The notes: generated from the letters alone by a model not told the origin. A stretch of DNA of 64,000 nucleotides from Chloranthus sessilifolius (GCA_021018995.1 CM037587.1:87789251-87853250); one strand, 5' to 3'; positions 23,217-34,694 are shown, counted from the first letter of the stretch. Made by a program: numbers and translations.

Positions 23217-25680
23217 CTATGCTGCCAATTCAGCTTCTGCTGTATGTCCTTCGTCTACAATCCTTAGACAAGAAGTACCTTCCGGACAATGTTTTTCTTT
23301 ATCAGCCTTTTCTTTGAGATCCATAGTTAGCTTCTTAATGGCGACAAATTTTAGTTGATTTTTTATTCTCAACTTCTCTGCCTCGACTTTTTTCTTTACT
23401 AATGCGATAAGGTAATTCTTAGTTTGAGACTCAATTATTTTTACCTGTTTGTCATTGACTGAGCATAGGGATTCTCTGTCCTCTTGAAGTTGTCTTACTT
23501 TTCCTTCTGCTACCGTCAGTAAGTGAGTCTTCTCTTTTAGTTGTTGCTGGAGAGTTTTTTGGTAGTCCTTAAGGTCTTTTTCTCTCACTGTTTCTATATC
23601 ATCAGGAACTACCATCAAACCTCCAAACTATTCAAGGATACTGGTTTTTTCTCTTCATATACTCTCTTCTCCTCTTTGCAAGCCTGCTGTTTTTCATTCA
23701 CTTATGTAGTTTGCTGCACTAGTTGGGTTTGAAGGGATGAGGTAGCATCCTGAACTTTCTTTTCTATCTCTGCTGCCCATTTCGGACCTTGCGCTTGTAC
23801 AACTCTTCTTCGCAAGCTGCCCATTATCTCTGCCTGTTCTTGAGCTATCAAGGTGGTATCTTGGACTCTCATTTTTAGTCCTTGAAATTCCTCCATCCAC
23901 TTTCTTACTATTCATGGCAGTTGTATCAAAAGTGGGGCATTTGTAGAAATCTAGTGCTCTAGTTCTCGCACCTTTCTATTTACTTCTGGAATGGCAATAG
24001 ATTAGGTTCATGTGTGAGTTGTCATTGCTCTACTGCCTTTAATCTCCTTTCTAACTCGTGAATTAATGTGGTGGGGATTGGAGGATCCTCGGTGGGTGCT
24101 TCTTCTCCATGTAGAAATTTTGTAAAGCTCCCTCTTAGTAACTTTGAGCTTTGATTTGCTTCTACTACTTATGCTGTGAGAGTTTTCTCATTATTGGTTG
24201 TAGGCTGAGCAACAGGTTCTATTGGTACAGGGACATGGCTAGAAGTAGCTATTCTCGTAGCTTGTTGATCAATTGTGGAAGGAATTTCTTCTAATCTTTC
24301 TAGAATTGGGATCACAGGGTGTGCTTCCGTAATGATTGGCAGTCTGTACGCCTTTGTTAAAGGGATATAGCAGGCCCTACGAGTGAGTCCAAAGTAGGGT
24401 CATACAGACTGACTTGGTCTACAACTGGGGTTCTTAATTCGATTATTCCTTCGAATATCGGAGAGCTTATCGCTGCTCTCTTTTGAGGTGGAGTAATTAC
24501 ACCTTCTAAAACTACATCTTCTGGCCCCACAAATTCTACTGTCTATACTAAATCAGTCTCCTCTCTTTCCTCATGAATTTAAGAAACTTGTGATACAGAG
24601 GGGGTACTTTTAGTGTGAGGAGCTAAGGGGATTCTCTTCTTATTTACAGCACCTAAAGTTCTCCTATAGGCTAAAACTGTTAAGCCATCCTCTGGTCTTG
24701 GTAAAGTTTTTTCTTTGGAGTCTATACTATACCCCACATTCATCAGTTGATTCATAATAAGTCCTCCAAATGGTAGGGTCAACCTTTTCTTCTGGTATTT
24801 TTCTTGACTCAACTTCTCTCTCACGGTAGTGATTACCTCAAAAAGGTAAGAGGGCACATTGAACCAATAGCGATTTGCTATTAAGTACAATGCTTTAGCA
24901 AATAATACTCTTCTCTGTGTTCCATGTCCCATGGGATGAATAGTTTTATGGATAAGTACATCGAAAAAATGGAGTGATAAGCTCTTTGCTTCTAGATCCT
25001 TCCCAAGGAAAAAGGTCCTGTCCCATGGAGTTTTTCCTAATAGTTCTGTTGCCATTTGGGGGAAATAGGGGAGGGTATTTGATGGCATCCTCAAAAGGTT
25101 AGCTTCGAGGTTATCTTGAGATAATTGTGGTATCTCTAGGGCATATTCATCATCGTGGCAACCATTTCCTTCAAAATTTTGATCGAAAGTCCATCAATAC
25201 TGGTGGAGAGGGTAGGGGGTAGTCCTTGGCTGCCTTTGGTCATATTATTGTAAAATAGTCTCACCAATCTGGGATAGACTGGTGTGACTCTTGGCTCCAA
25301 GGAATAGGTCAGTCAGGCATCTTTAAAGTATTTAATAGCTTCTTCACCCATTTCTAATTTTTCTAAGGATTCAACATCCACACAATTTCAGCACCCACAA
25401 TATGATGCTTCATTGAAGTAGGGGCTTTATCTACTAGCATAGCAGAGGATGTTAGCTTCTTTCCTTTATCTAATTTTAATCCCTTTTGAGCGACTGTTAT
25501 GGCTTCTATCCCAGTTATGGCTTTTGAGGTTTCGCTGATAACTACTCCGGAAGACTTGGGTTTCTTCTTATGTGGGTCTGCTGCTATTGATTTGTCCTTA
25601 AGGGCAGCAGACTGTGCGATATGGTGAATGATTGGGGTGTTATCAGAGTCATTACTTTCTTCTTCTTCCACTTATTCCCT
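23217..25680 (-). pseudogene. Extra ORF of B: putative plant transposon protein, broken
   Basis: Read on the minus strand: an acidic/Lys-rich N-terminal part (EEEESNDSDNTP, 25671-25363); a core with VYPRLVRLFYNNMT near 25300-25250; then FFDVLIHKTIHPMGH, ALYLIANRYWFNVPSYLFEV and LPFGGLIMNQLMN (25094-24579); then coiled-coil heptads (23896-23702 and 23618-23217, e.g. LQQQLKEKTHLLTV). The core aligns in order with the extra ORF of element A (PRLVRLFY, LYPMRH/IHPMGH, ALYAAFCGRWF/ALYLIANRYWF). Frames differ between segments and several stops occur, so it is a pseudogene. A leader with an apparent intron (donor AG|GTAAGG near 25828, acceptor TTTACAG near 25727) lies upstream. Function unknown; the call rests on mutual similarity and my memory of the transposase_32 family. 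Confidence 0.6.
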
Positions 25681-25727
25681 TTGTCATTTGCCCGTTTCGT
25701 TAGTTATACCTCCACTCTCTTTTCTGT

Positions 25728-26273
25728 AAAGATTAATATTAACACCATTAGTTAAATTTAAAGTCCATGTATTGAATGAAGTCTCTTAAAGAAACCCTTC
25801 CATTTCACAATTAAAATCTTCCCCTTACCTTTTTAAAAATTGAAACCCTAATTTGTAATTGTAGAATAAAATATGCGTAGGATCCTTCATAATCAAACAG
25901 AGGAAGTAAGGGGTTGTAAGAAAATAAATGGTTAGATTGGGTGGAAGAACGGTTAAGATTACGGACAATTTGAAAAAGAGAGGGAAGGTAGGAGGAGAAA
26001 ACTTGAAAGGCTTTTGAAAATGGGGTTGACATATCCTTTTTACAAATATGTAGGTCCCGTCTTTAGTGATGACTTGCTGAGCAGTCATTACTGATTTTTA
26101 ACCTAAAATTGTAAGTTGACTCAAGCATTCAATGAAAAAAAATTACAATCGCTGCATTTCAAACTACGAACAATTGCAAATTCATACGATTTTCCACTTA
26201 TAATATACAGTAGGTACAAATTATGATTTATCATTTTTTAACGAAATGGGTCGTATTATAATACCTATATTAA
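25728..26273 (-). promoter_or_regulatory. Putative internal promoter and leader of the extra ORF of B
   Basis: Words resembling those of the B LTR (AATCGTATG, AAATCATAATTTG, TTACAATCG) lie at 26140-26260. A TATATTATAA motif and a leader containing AGGGTTTCAA follow on the minus strand, then the apparent intron before the ORF. This mirrors 11755-12693 in A, but less clearly. Confidence 0.35.
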
Positions 26274-27374
26274 CTAAAAAAAGAAATAGTTTACATAATT
26301 TACACATGGTGCTATGGATGAGTCGGTAGCTCGACGATCCTTGAGGGTCTTTTCATTTGTATTATGAGGAGTAGCTGTCTCCCCCAGGAAAGCTTGGCCT
26401 CTAGGATTATTTACTAGTTGCATAGGTAATTGGCCACTTCCTCTCCTTGCCACCTGCGAAGCTAATTGTCCAATCTGGCTTTCCAGCTTTGTGATGGACT
26501 GAGTATGTGAATGAAGGGTCTGAGAGAATTGAGCAAGTTGGTGCAAATCTTTTGAATGCTAATGCGACTGCTGCATACCCTGAAGGATTTGAATAATCGT
26601 AGCATCAGACATATTGCTCCGTGGTCTAATTTGGGGTTGTGTTGCCTGTATTTGGGGTCTCTGATGGAAAACTTGGGTATGGGGAAATCGGGGTAGTGAA
26701 GCTATTGGTGTTAGTTGTGCTCCCACTGTGGAACCATAGTTAAATCGTGGATGATTTCTTCACTACAGGTTGTAGGTATTCCTGTATTCTCCCCTCTGAA
26801 AGGCCATTACTTGTTCTATTTCCACAATCTCTTGGTATTGTGGCACTGCAGGGTTTTTAGGATATGTGTGAGTTTGGCAATTGGAATGGTTTGTCACGGG
26901 TCTATCCAGAGTGTTTGGGCTGGAATTCATGAGTGTGGCAATTTTCTACTCAAGGGCGAACGCTTTTGTACTCATGTCGTCCTCAGCTTTCACTTTGTCC
27001 TTATTGATCTCATAAACCCCTCCTCTTGCGAGCGGGGTATGACGACTAATATCTGGATCAATTTGCAGCAAATCTTATTTTTGCTTTGAAGTGTTGGCTA
27101 GTTTATTGAATAAATTCTAGGTTTGCTGACCGTTTTGAGCCATGAAGGCTCCTCCACTTACGGTATCGACGGTGGACTGGTTAGTCTCAGTCAATCCTTG
27201 ATAGAAACTTTGTGCTATAGACCAATTTGGCACCTTGTGAAACTTTCTGCTATAGACCAATTTTCTGCTCAAAAGTTCGGTCAAAGCTATAGGGCTGAAA
27301 TGCGTTTCAATTGAAAGCTCGTCAACCATGGTTGAGGATCTCTTGTAGAGGATCGGTTTAATGCGAGTTTGCAC
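26274..27374 (-). pseudogene. Gag remnant of element B (Athila-like)
   Basis: On the minus strand, 27374-27117 encodes a capsid-end segment (VPNWSIAQSFYQGLTETNQSTVDTVSGGAFM) like the FYNGL..DAAAGG region of Athila/Tat Gag. About 26890-26750 includes QRGEYRNTYNL, a degraded version of the NPYSNTYNPGW motif seen in element D. 26546-26274 encodes KLESQIGQLASQVARRGSGQLP and NPRG, the usual end of Athila Gag. Stops between segments break it, and the zinc knuckle is not recognisable. The N-terminal half of the capsid is not visible before the primer site, so there is also a deletion. It supports placing B in the Athila lineage. Confidence 0.75.
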
Positions 27375-27714
27375 AAGAGAGTCCGCTCAATTTCTGGGTC
27401 ATATTCAAAATAGTCTAGATTCCTAGATCGGGTATGATGCATACACCAAGAAATGAAAATAAAATTTTTTGTATATATAATCTTTTATAATTTTTCTTTT
27501 AGAAGAGCAGGGAGAGAGAACAAATCTAGGCCTCTAGCCTCTCTAATCAGGGAAAGTTGAAACCTTGATTTGCTTATTCCGAATAAACCTGTAAAAGAGT
27601 ACGAAGTGATCAAAGAAAAATAAAAATATAAAGAAATATAAAAGAGAAAGATAAATATTGGTTTCCAAAAGGATAAAAATATTAGATAAAAGTAGAAATA
27701 AAGATAAATTCTGC

Positions 27715-27733
27715 TTCCCCAGCAGTGGCGCCA
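27715..27733 (-). other. Primer binding site of B (Asp-tRNA type)
   Basis: The minus strand reads TGGCGCCACTGCTGGGGAA, six bases after the LTR end CGATCA. It resembles the TGGCGCCGTTGCCGGGGA primer site common in Athila/Tat elements. Confidence 0.88.
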
Positions 27734-28522
27734 AAAACTTGATCGTGCTTATTATGCGTATTAAAATTATGTTAAATTCAAATCTAAACCTATTGCAAGC
27801 ACACAATGGAAATTATAGTACTATCATAGGATCGTTCCCACGAGGAAGTTTATTTACCTAATTACTTCTTATTTATATCTTTTATTCAACTCCTTATCTT
27901 AAAAACTTCTATTTATCTTTAAGATCTAATCTACTGGAGAAATATGAATAAAAGAATGGTTTCTTAATCTAAACTGCATAAAATAAATTTAAATCCTCCT
28001 TCTGATTGAGGTCATCAATCCCAATCTTCAGCTATCAGATATTTATGAAAATAAATAGTACCGTTATACTATATCTCTAGTTTCTTAGCATTGGTCGTCA
28101 ATCAAGTCTAAGATCCTATCAATACAGATTTAATCTAATCAACAACTTTCTAAAATCTCGGCGTCAATCAAACCTTAGAAAACTGAATATGGAAAAGTAA
28201 AAACCGTTACACTAATCTACAATTTCTAACCTGAGTCGTCAATTCAAATTAAAACTTGGAGATGTTTACAAAGTTGTAAATTTAAACTAAAAAGCATAGT
28301 AAAATACATCCTTCACCCCTCAGCCGCAGTGGTTAATTGCTCCTGAGAAACGACAGATATCTACTCTAATCTTCAACACTCAATTGCAGTCATCAATTGC
28401 TCTTGAGAAACCTCTGATATCTAATCTATTCTAACTATTTTACACTACTTTGATCGGAAGAAAATCCAACCTCAGGCGTCAATTGATGCTGAAATTCTTT
28501 AATGGTTACTCCTATACTAAGC

Positions 28523-28535
28523 TCTCTTATATATA
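28523..28535 (-). promoter_or_regulatory. TATA box in the 5' LTR of B
   Basis: CTATATATAAGAG on the minus strand, about 270 bases downstream of the word array. Confidence 0.55.
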
Positions 28536-28799
28536 GATCATAAGGAGTCAGTTTACAAGTTCTAATTCTAATAAAAGAAACTACTAAAAAAAAAGTATTC
28601 CTAATATTACTCTAATTCCTAATTTTATCTTTCCTTCCTTCAGATGGTAGATATGCTTCTGGATTATTCTGTAGTAATGGCAGCAAAGATATTTGCAGTG
28701 TATCTTCATCACTCTTCTCAGATCCGTGATCAGCTGGACTTCTAGAGACCTAATTCTGTTCATGGCAGTGATAGTTCTCACGTGATCAGCAGCAGTAGA

Positions 28800-29120
28800 A
28801 AACTTCTATTCTTGGAAATCATCAATCACTATTTCTTTCTTCTATTAAGGCTTCTTTGGAAAATTGTAAATCACAATTTTCTCTTTCTCAAGGCTTTCTT
28901 ACTCGACTTGGTTTTTGGACGATTTTCTATTACAAATGATCACTTTTCCTCTCTATATCGCCTTTACTCTTTTGTCGCTTCTGAAGAATCGTCTTTTTAA
29001 AGAATCATAAAATTACGATTTCTCATTTCTTTCTTTCTTCTTACTTCAGCAGTAGCAGCACTTAGTCATAAAATACGAGTTTTCATCTTTCTTTAGCGGC
29101 GAATCATCATTATACACTCA
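28800..29120. repeat. AATCGTAAATCAYGATTT word array in the 5' LTR of B
   Basis: Imperfect inverted words such as AAATTGTAAATCACAATTTT, AATCATAAAATTACGATTT and AGTCATAAAATACGAGTTTT recur. The matching copies in the other LTR are at 18095-18420. Confidence 0.65.
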
Positions 29121-29287
29121 ATCTTCATTCTTATTGCTATTGGAACTCATTTTTATGAATATTAACACTTAGGCTCACTTTCATTATTTATCTCTAATAT
29201 CTGCACATTAGTAAGTTATCAGTAGCAAAGTAAAGTCTAGCATCACTAAGTTCAGGGTGATAAAATGGTAAATTAGGTGATTGATCA

Positions 29288-30898
29288 GGCAACGTTAGCC
29301 CATCTCTATGGACAGTTGTTTCATCGCGCGAGGGGTGTTGCTACCATCGGCTGCTTCATTCCTTTCCTCCAGGTAAGATTTTAGTCTTATAGGTATTTTA
29401 GGGATCGTTGTTTCCTTTTAGGAGTTCCTATTGACGTTGATTTGTTTCACCTTGTTCAGTTTTGGGCATACGACCATTTCACTTTCCTTTGCCCTAGGCT
29501 TCCTCCAGGGATGACGCCTATGTTTTCGCGTATGTATGCATGGCGGACGCTGATGGGAGATTGCTGGAGGAGTAAAGACCTCCAGACTATGAGGTGGCTG
29601 TTTAAGGATATGCACCTCGGTCAGGTGTGAGTTCACTTTGTTTTGTTAGTTCTGTTTCATTTTGTATTCCTTGCTTTACTGACATATTTGTTTCGTTTGT
29701 TTTTCAATCATAGGTCATTTTGAGAACCTATGGGGATGACGAGGGGGTCGACCAGGCTGTGATATAGTCTGGTCAGGCTCTTTTTAGGTAGGAGATATGG
29801 GTCCCTTACTTTGAGATGGTGGAGCAGATCGACCTCTCCAGAGTTGCGCACTAATTGGGACTCCCCAGGGAGTCCCTCCGGAACTTCGTCCACGAGTGGC
29901 GAAGAAGAAGACTAGTCCCCCTGGCCACTTTTTTTATAATAAGAACCCAGAGCAGTATGCAGATTCCAGGGCTAGGGGGACTGATGTGACCGGAGCTCAT
30001 GATGAGGCATACGCTAGGGCCTTTCTGAGATTGTTCGAGGAGCTTAGATGTCGGATCTTCACAAGCTTACCCTTTTAGGAGAAGAGTTCTTTCAGCATTG
30101 GTGGGCCTAATTCTACCATGGCATTGAGGGAGCAAGTGGCCGAGCTTGAGCGGGGCCAATTGAGCTCGGGGGCTCACGAGCCATTGGAGGCCCTGCATCT
30201 TGCACAGGAGCGGATGGGGAGTGCCCCAGTCCTGATGCAGAGATGTTGCATTCCCTAGCGATCTTGATCGCTGATGCCAGGGCCGTAGAGGATCAGCTGA
30301 GAGGTCAGCTGGAGGAGACTCGTCGTATTATGGGTAGTTTGTTAGCTTGTTTCATTTTGGTTGTATTTGGTTTACTTGTCTTGTTCTAGTGGGTTAATGT
30401 GCTTGCATATTCCTCAGGCGGTGAGAGAGGGTGAGGTGGCTTGCCAGGCACAATTGATTGAGCTACTTCGAGAACAATAGGCTGGTCATGAGGTGGAGGC
30501 CAGCTTGAACTCAAAGATTGATAGGTTGGTGAGTGTTTTGTATTTGGCTTTTAGTTAATCGTTAGTGCTGTTATTTTTCTTATTTTTAATATGTTCATCG
30601 TCTGTTATATTTACAGAGGGCGGAGCTTTCCACTGCTGGAGTATCTACTATAGTGTTTGACCCATCTTCAGTGGCATCCTCTAGTCGAGAGGATCCAGAG
30701 GCCACTGAGCTTCGAGCTTAGTTAGAGCATTGGGTAAGTTTTCTTTTCTTGAGCCATTTCGTTTTCTTTTATTTAGTGACCCACTAACATTTCGTTGAAT
30801 ATTTTTAGCGTTAGCTTGCCAAGGACCTCTAGCTAAGGGAGGATACAACTACTTCTTTACGCCATGAGGGTTAGGTATAGTATTTGTTTTATTCTCAT
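29288..30898 (+). pseudogene. Plant mobile domain (PMD) pseudogene, 3' part
   Basis: Continues the frame broken at 5583. 29290-29372 gives LAHLYGQLFHRARG .. IGCFIPFLQ; exon 29460-29624 gives FWAYDHFTFLCPRLPPG .. WLFKDMHLGQ; exon 29714-30333 gives EIWVPYFEMVEQIDLSRVAH and LRNFVHEW. These are the order and spacing of the PMD (W.sAvLa.LYr..c, LLq.WaweRf). Later exons (30418-30528, 30617-30733, 30809-about 30872) encode Glu/Gln/Leu-rich coiled-coil sequence. Consistent GT donors (29373, 29625, 30334, 30529, 30734) and AG acceptors support the exons. Stops in at least four exons make it a pseudogene. It ends abruptly at the integrase fragment of element C. Confidence 0.78.
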
Positions 30899-31449
30899 GT
30901 ATTAGTTCTCAATGAAGTCCTGTAGGCCCATAGTGCTTCTAGTAGTCGTTCGGGCCAGTCGACTCCATTGCTTATCTCTACTGTTTGCTTTAGGATTTAG
31001 ATCAACATTTTGTTTGTGGCTTCTGCTTGTCCATTTCCCTGGGGATAGAACTGTGATGAGTGATATAGGTCAATGCCATATTTCTTGCATAGTCTCTTTG
31101 CCTTCCCTGCGATGAATTTTGGTCTGTTGTCGATGACAAACATTCTGAGAACTCCAAAGCTTGTGGTAATGTTCAGAATAATAAATCTCACGAGTGTTGA
31201 AGCAGTGATTCTGACATATGACTCGTCTTCTGCCCATTTGGTGTAGTATTCAATTGTAGTGAGGATAAACACGTGCTTGTGATTGTTCCTGACTGTATCT
31301 GTGAATGGTTCAATGATGTCGAAGGCCCACATTGAGAACGGCCATGGCAAGGTTATGGGGTTCAATGCGACTAATGGGGATTTGATGAGTGCAACATGCT
31401 CCTGACATTGTTTGTAGCATTGGACGTAGAGGTAACAATCCCTTATCAT
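30899..31449 (-). pseudogene. Integrase of element C
   Basis: The minus strand gives the end of the zinc region (CYKQCQEHVALI), the catalytic core with Asp in WPFSMWAFDIIEP, Asp in FVIDNRPKF and Glu in NGQAEATNK, then after a TAA (near 30996) the WPERLLEALWAYRTS motif. It stops at TSLRTNT at about 30899, just before the expected GATPY segment, so the last third including the GPY/F region is absent. The catalytic triad itself is present. The usual Tat integrase runs several hundred bases further. The break coincides with the start of PMD-derived sequence on the opposite strand. Confidence 0.85.
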
Positions 31450-32130
31450 CGTAGGCTAGTAGTAGCATTGTCATACGATCTAGTCTGTGAGTCTTTGTCT
31501 GCTAGCGTATGCGCCGCAGGCACTGGCGTGCGCTTCCCAGATGATATATTTTCCTTCAACTTTCGTGGCACACCGCAACAGGACTCCTTTAGTGAAGTCT
31601 TCTCTGTATAGTATCTCACCCAGGATGTAGAATCTAGCACATCGATTCCTTATGGTTTTCCATTCTATCTTCGTAGCGTAAGGAGGGATATGTCTATGTT
31701 TTAAGAAGTTCCAAATGTCATAATACTAGGGATGTCCATCGTCGAAAGGTGACTTCTCGAATCTGAAGGTCGCGACGGTCACCTCCTTCTTCGTAAGATC
31801 CCATGGGGTAGGTTGCCTTTCATTCGTAATAGCTTTTGGCCGAGTTGGAAGTTCCAGTTTCACATTCCATATGACTTCATGTGTTGGCACAGTTAGTTTG
31901 TGCTTTCTCTGATTGGTATCTTAATGACTGAGGCTAGCATGGGAGGGAGTCTGTCATCTCATTCTCTAACCTTGGGATATGCGTAAAGGAAATCCTCTTA
32001 AACTTCTTTATCAAAAACTGAGCTGTTTCTAAGAATGCCATCAGTTTTTTTCTTTTGTCTTCCATTCTTCGATCATCTATGATGTCACAAGTTTGGAGTT
32101 GTCGATAGTCTTTAACTGTTTGACACCCAG
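31450..32130 (-). other. Degraded linker between second RNase H and integrase of C
   Basis: No long frame. Minus-strand translation gives fragments between RNase H and the integrase zinc finger with many stops. Confidence 0.5.
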
Positions 32131-32334
32131 TTATAGTGTTGCTTGCAATCCAGCAATGAAAGCTTTATACTTTATAACATTATTGGTGACTAGGAAGTTA
32201 TGCTGCAAGGCTTTAGGTATGATGGCTCCTTCCGGGCTCAGTAGGACTATCTTGATACCCTTCCCTTTATGATTAAGGGCACCATCAAAGTATAATGTCC
32301 ATGAAGTTTTGTTAGGCTCTTCCTCGTGAATCAA
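32131..32334 (-). pseudogene. Second (archaeal-type) RNase H of element C, partial
   Basis: The minus strand encodes WTLYFDGALNHKGKGIKIVLLSPEG, FLVTNNVIKYKAFIAGLQ, the familiar W.LYFDGA .. TNN.AEYEA..AGL pattern of the additional RNase H found in Tat-lineage elements. The catalytic Asp (FDGA) is kept, but the Glu of the NNxAEYEA motif is replaced (VIKYKAF). It continues past a stop with no clear C-terminal half. This domain, duplicating the normal RNase H behind RT, is what assigns C to the Tat/Ogre group rather than Athila. Confidence 0.82.
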
Positions 32335-32460
32335 GAGTAAGTCTTCATCGGGGATGTCAGTGTTTATTGGCTCATTTTTCGGGAGTGAAAGATTCGCGAG
32401 GTAATTGGTGATCGCCTAACCTTTGATTGACTTTTGGGTGACATAGGTGATGACAAATTC

Positions 32461-33560
32461 TTATAGTAGTATATGCCATCGAGCGATTTTCCCGAATGTA
32501 GCGGGCTTCTCGAAGATGTACTTCAGAGGTTCCATGCGTGTGAGCATCATTATCTTATGCACTCCGAAGTAGTGGCGTAATTTTGTTGAGGCCCACACTA
32601 GTGTTAGGCAAGTTTTCTCCATTACGGTGTACTTCTGCTCATACTCGACCATCGTCCTGTTGAGGTAGTAGATGGCCTTCTCTTTCTTCCCATCTTTATC
32701 ATGTTGACCTAGGATGACCCCCATTGGCTTATTATTAGCTGAGACATAGAGGATTAAGGGTCTTTCGGGGATTGGTGGCGATAGTATCGGTGGGTTGAGG
32801 AGGTACTTCTTGATATTGTCGAAGGTTTGCTGACGCTGGTTATCCCATATGTACTCAGCTTCTCCTTTGAATAGTCTATAGAAAGGGTCACATCTGTTTA
32901 AGTGCTGGGAGATGAATCTCCTGATGAATTGCAGTCTTCCTATAAGGCCTCGTAATTCTTTAATGGTGTTGGGAGGTGGCATCTCAAGGATGGTTCTGAC
33001 TTTTAATGGATCAACTTTGATTCCTCGCTTACTGACTATGAATCCCAGTAGTTTTCTAGAGGTTACCCCGAATACGCATTTCTTCAGATTCATCTTTAGT
33101 TGATACTTTTCAGATCATTGCAATACCAGTCGAAGGGCTTCAGCATGTCCCGCCCATGTTTGAGACTTCACCAATATGTCATCGACATAAACTTCTATGC
33201 ACTTGTACATCATGTCATAAAATATAGCCATCATGACGCATTGATATGTGGCTCCTACGTTCTTGAGGTCGAAAGGAATGACGACGTAGCAGTAAGTTCC
33301 CCATGGCATAGTTAAGAAAGTCTTCTCTTGGTCGGACTCTACTAATCTCATTTGGTTGTATTCGGAGGAGAAATCCATGAAGGACAACATCTCATGTCGA
33401 GCAGTGTTATCGACCAAAGTGTCGATGTATGGTAGTGGGAAGTCATCTTTTGGGCATGTCTGGTTAAGGATCTAGAAGTCGATGCATACCCGTACTCTGT
33501 CATCCTTCTTGGCGACAGGTACTATATTTATGACCCACTTGGGGTAGAAGATGACTCATA
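32461..33560 (-). pseudogene. Reverse transcriptase and RNase H of element C
   Basis: The minus strand gives MLSFMDFSSEYNQMRL, PWGTYCYVVIPFDLKNVGATYQ, then EVYVDDILVKS with an intact YVDD (33178-33189). In a second frame follow NLKKCVFGVTSRKLLGFIVSKRGI, the thumb (ELRGLIGRLQFIRRFI), and RNase H (PLILYVSANNKPMGVIL .. EKTCLTLVWASTKLRHYF). The canonical RNase H Asp (YVSA for LYLS/YVDA-type) is not clearly kept. The upstream finger region at 33420-33560 is recognisable but out of frame with stops. A frameshift near 33100 separates palm from thumb. It would have copied the RNA genome; now inactive. Confidence 0.85.
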
Positions 33561-33695
33561 TGAATTTTACCTTGTGTAGCTTGTCGACTTCCTCTTTGAC
33601 TTGTAGCGCTGTCAGCGAGTGCATTATTCTCAATTTTTGCTTAACAAGTTTTGCATCGGGTTTCAGGACTAAACGATGTTCTTCTAATCTCAAGT

Positions 33696-34428
33696 CTAGA
33701 CTAGGCATGTCTCATAGGACCATGTGAAAGAATTGAGGTGATCTTGAAGGAATTGGATAATATGTTGTTGCTCCTTGGAGTTAAGTGTTGCGCTGATCAA
33801 TAGCTTCTTGGGCTTACCTTCGGCGGCAAAGTCAACTTCCTCAATAGGTTCTGCGGTGGCTTGAGTCTGCTCGTAGAAGCATTTGATGACCCGTTGGAAG
33901 TCCTGCGTCTCCTTAGTAACTGGCCCTTCTCCTTCATCATCGATTAATTCATAAACTGCAAAATTGCTACACTGAGGGGTTAGTTTTGCGAGAAGTAACC
34001 CCTCATTGGTGCATGTGATAACCTCGACATCCTTGGTGAGGTGTAGATCGAGGCTGTTCATCCTCTTCTCGAAATCATAGAGTATCTCGTCGGGTATGAT
34101 GACTGGCTTGTTGTTTCGTCGAGATGCTTTATGCTCTCACGAGGGGAAAGTAGTAAGCTGTGGCTTTGCTGTGTTGAAAGTAGCGGCATGACTTTGTCCG
34201 TGTATATCGGTTGGTCCTTCCTTAACTCCGTCGACGTAACCACTACCCAACCTTAAGAGAAACGTCTCTTAGTCAGTCACTGAATGGGTCTGGGGTGAAG
34301 GGTTCCCTCTCTTTTCCAAGGTTTTCTAATTTTTTTGGGCATTTTATTTTTCAATTTTTAGGGGTTTTAGCGTTTTCTACTTTTTAAATTTTTGATAATA
34401 AGTATGGTACAGGGTTGATTTCCTGAAG
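33696..34428 (-). pseudogene. Protease-RT linker and RT start of element C
   Basis: The minus strand encodes LTKDVEVITCTNEGLLLAKL, FAVYELIDDEGEGP and, before the break, QFLQDHLNSFTWSYETCL, the usual F..F.WSYEDM segment that opens the Tat RT module. The upstream part runs into element D at 34433 and resumes beyond 45991. Frame changes occur near 34060. Confidence 0.7.
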
Positions 34429-34433
34429 AGGAA
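34429..34433 (+). repeat. Target site duplication AGGAA of D, left copy
   Basis: AGGAA precedes the D 5' LTR and recurs at 45991-45995 after the 3' LTR. Confidence 0.92.
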
Positions 34434-34694
34434 TAATCAGTGCTGAAATATGATCATATTTCACACCTTAATAACAACATGTGGCTATCCGATGAAGGCT
34501 ATCTAACGATTGTTGTGCAATTTTATTGGTTTCAGGTGTTTTTGACCGTTGGATCTTGAAAGAGCATAAAAGAATATAATTAAGGGTTGCATGAGAACAT
34601 TGGACCATGGTGCCAACAAAGCACCGAAATCTATGAAATAGAATTGATTAGTTCAGCCACAACTAAGAGAATGAAGATGTTGCAGGCCATCATC

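Larger units (their letters stand above)
17032..29287 (-). mobile_element. Element B: Athila-like element with gag remnant and extra ORF
   Basis: LTR copies at 17032-18561 and 27740-29287 with an Asp-tRNA-type primer site and a TTTGGGGGT purine tract, all in minus orientation, define the element. A gag remnant (26274-27374) follows the primer site; no protease, RT, RNase H or integrase is visible. Instead a broken transposase_32-like reading frame occupies 23217-25680. A 2.5-kb solo LTR is inserted near its 3' side. The flank is GGCAG at 5579-5583 (displaced by element A) and GGCAA at 29288-29292, a 5-base target duplication with one mismatch. The insertion splits a PMD exon. A sub-terminal block is shared with element D. 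Confidence 0.85.
27740..29287 (-). repeat. Element B 5' LTR
   Basis: 1548 bases; the minus strand runs TGATCAATCACC to CACGATCA, so both termini carry a TGATC/GATCA inverted repeat. The word array is at 28800-29120 and a TATA box (CTATATATAAGAG) at 28523-28535 on the minus strand. Confidence 0.9.
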
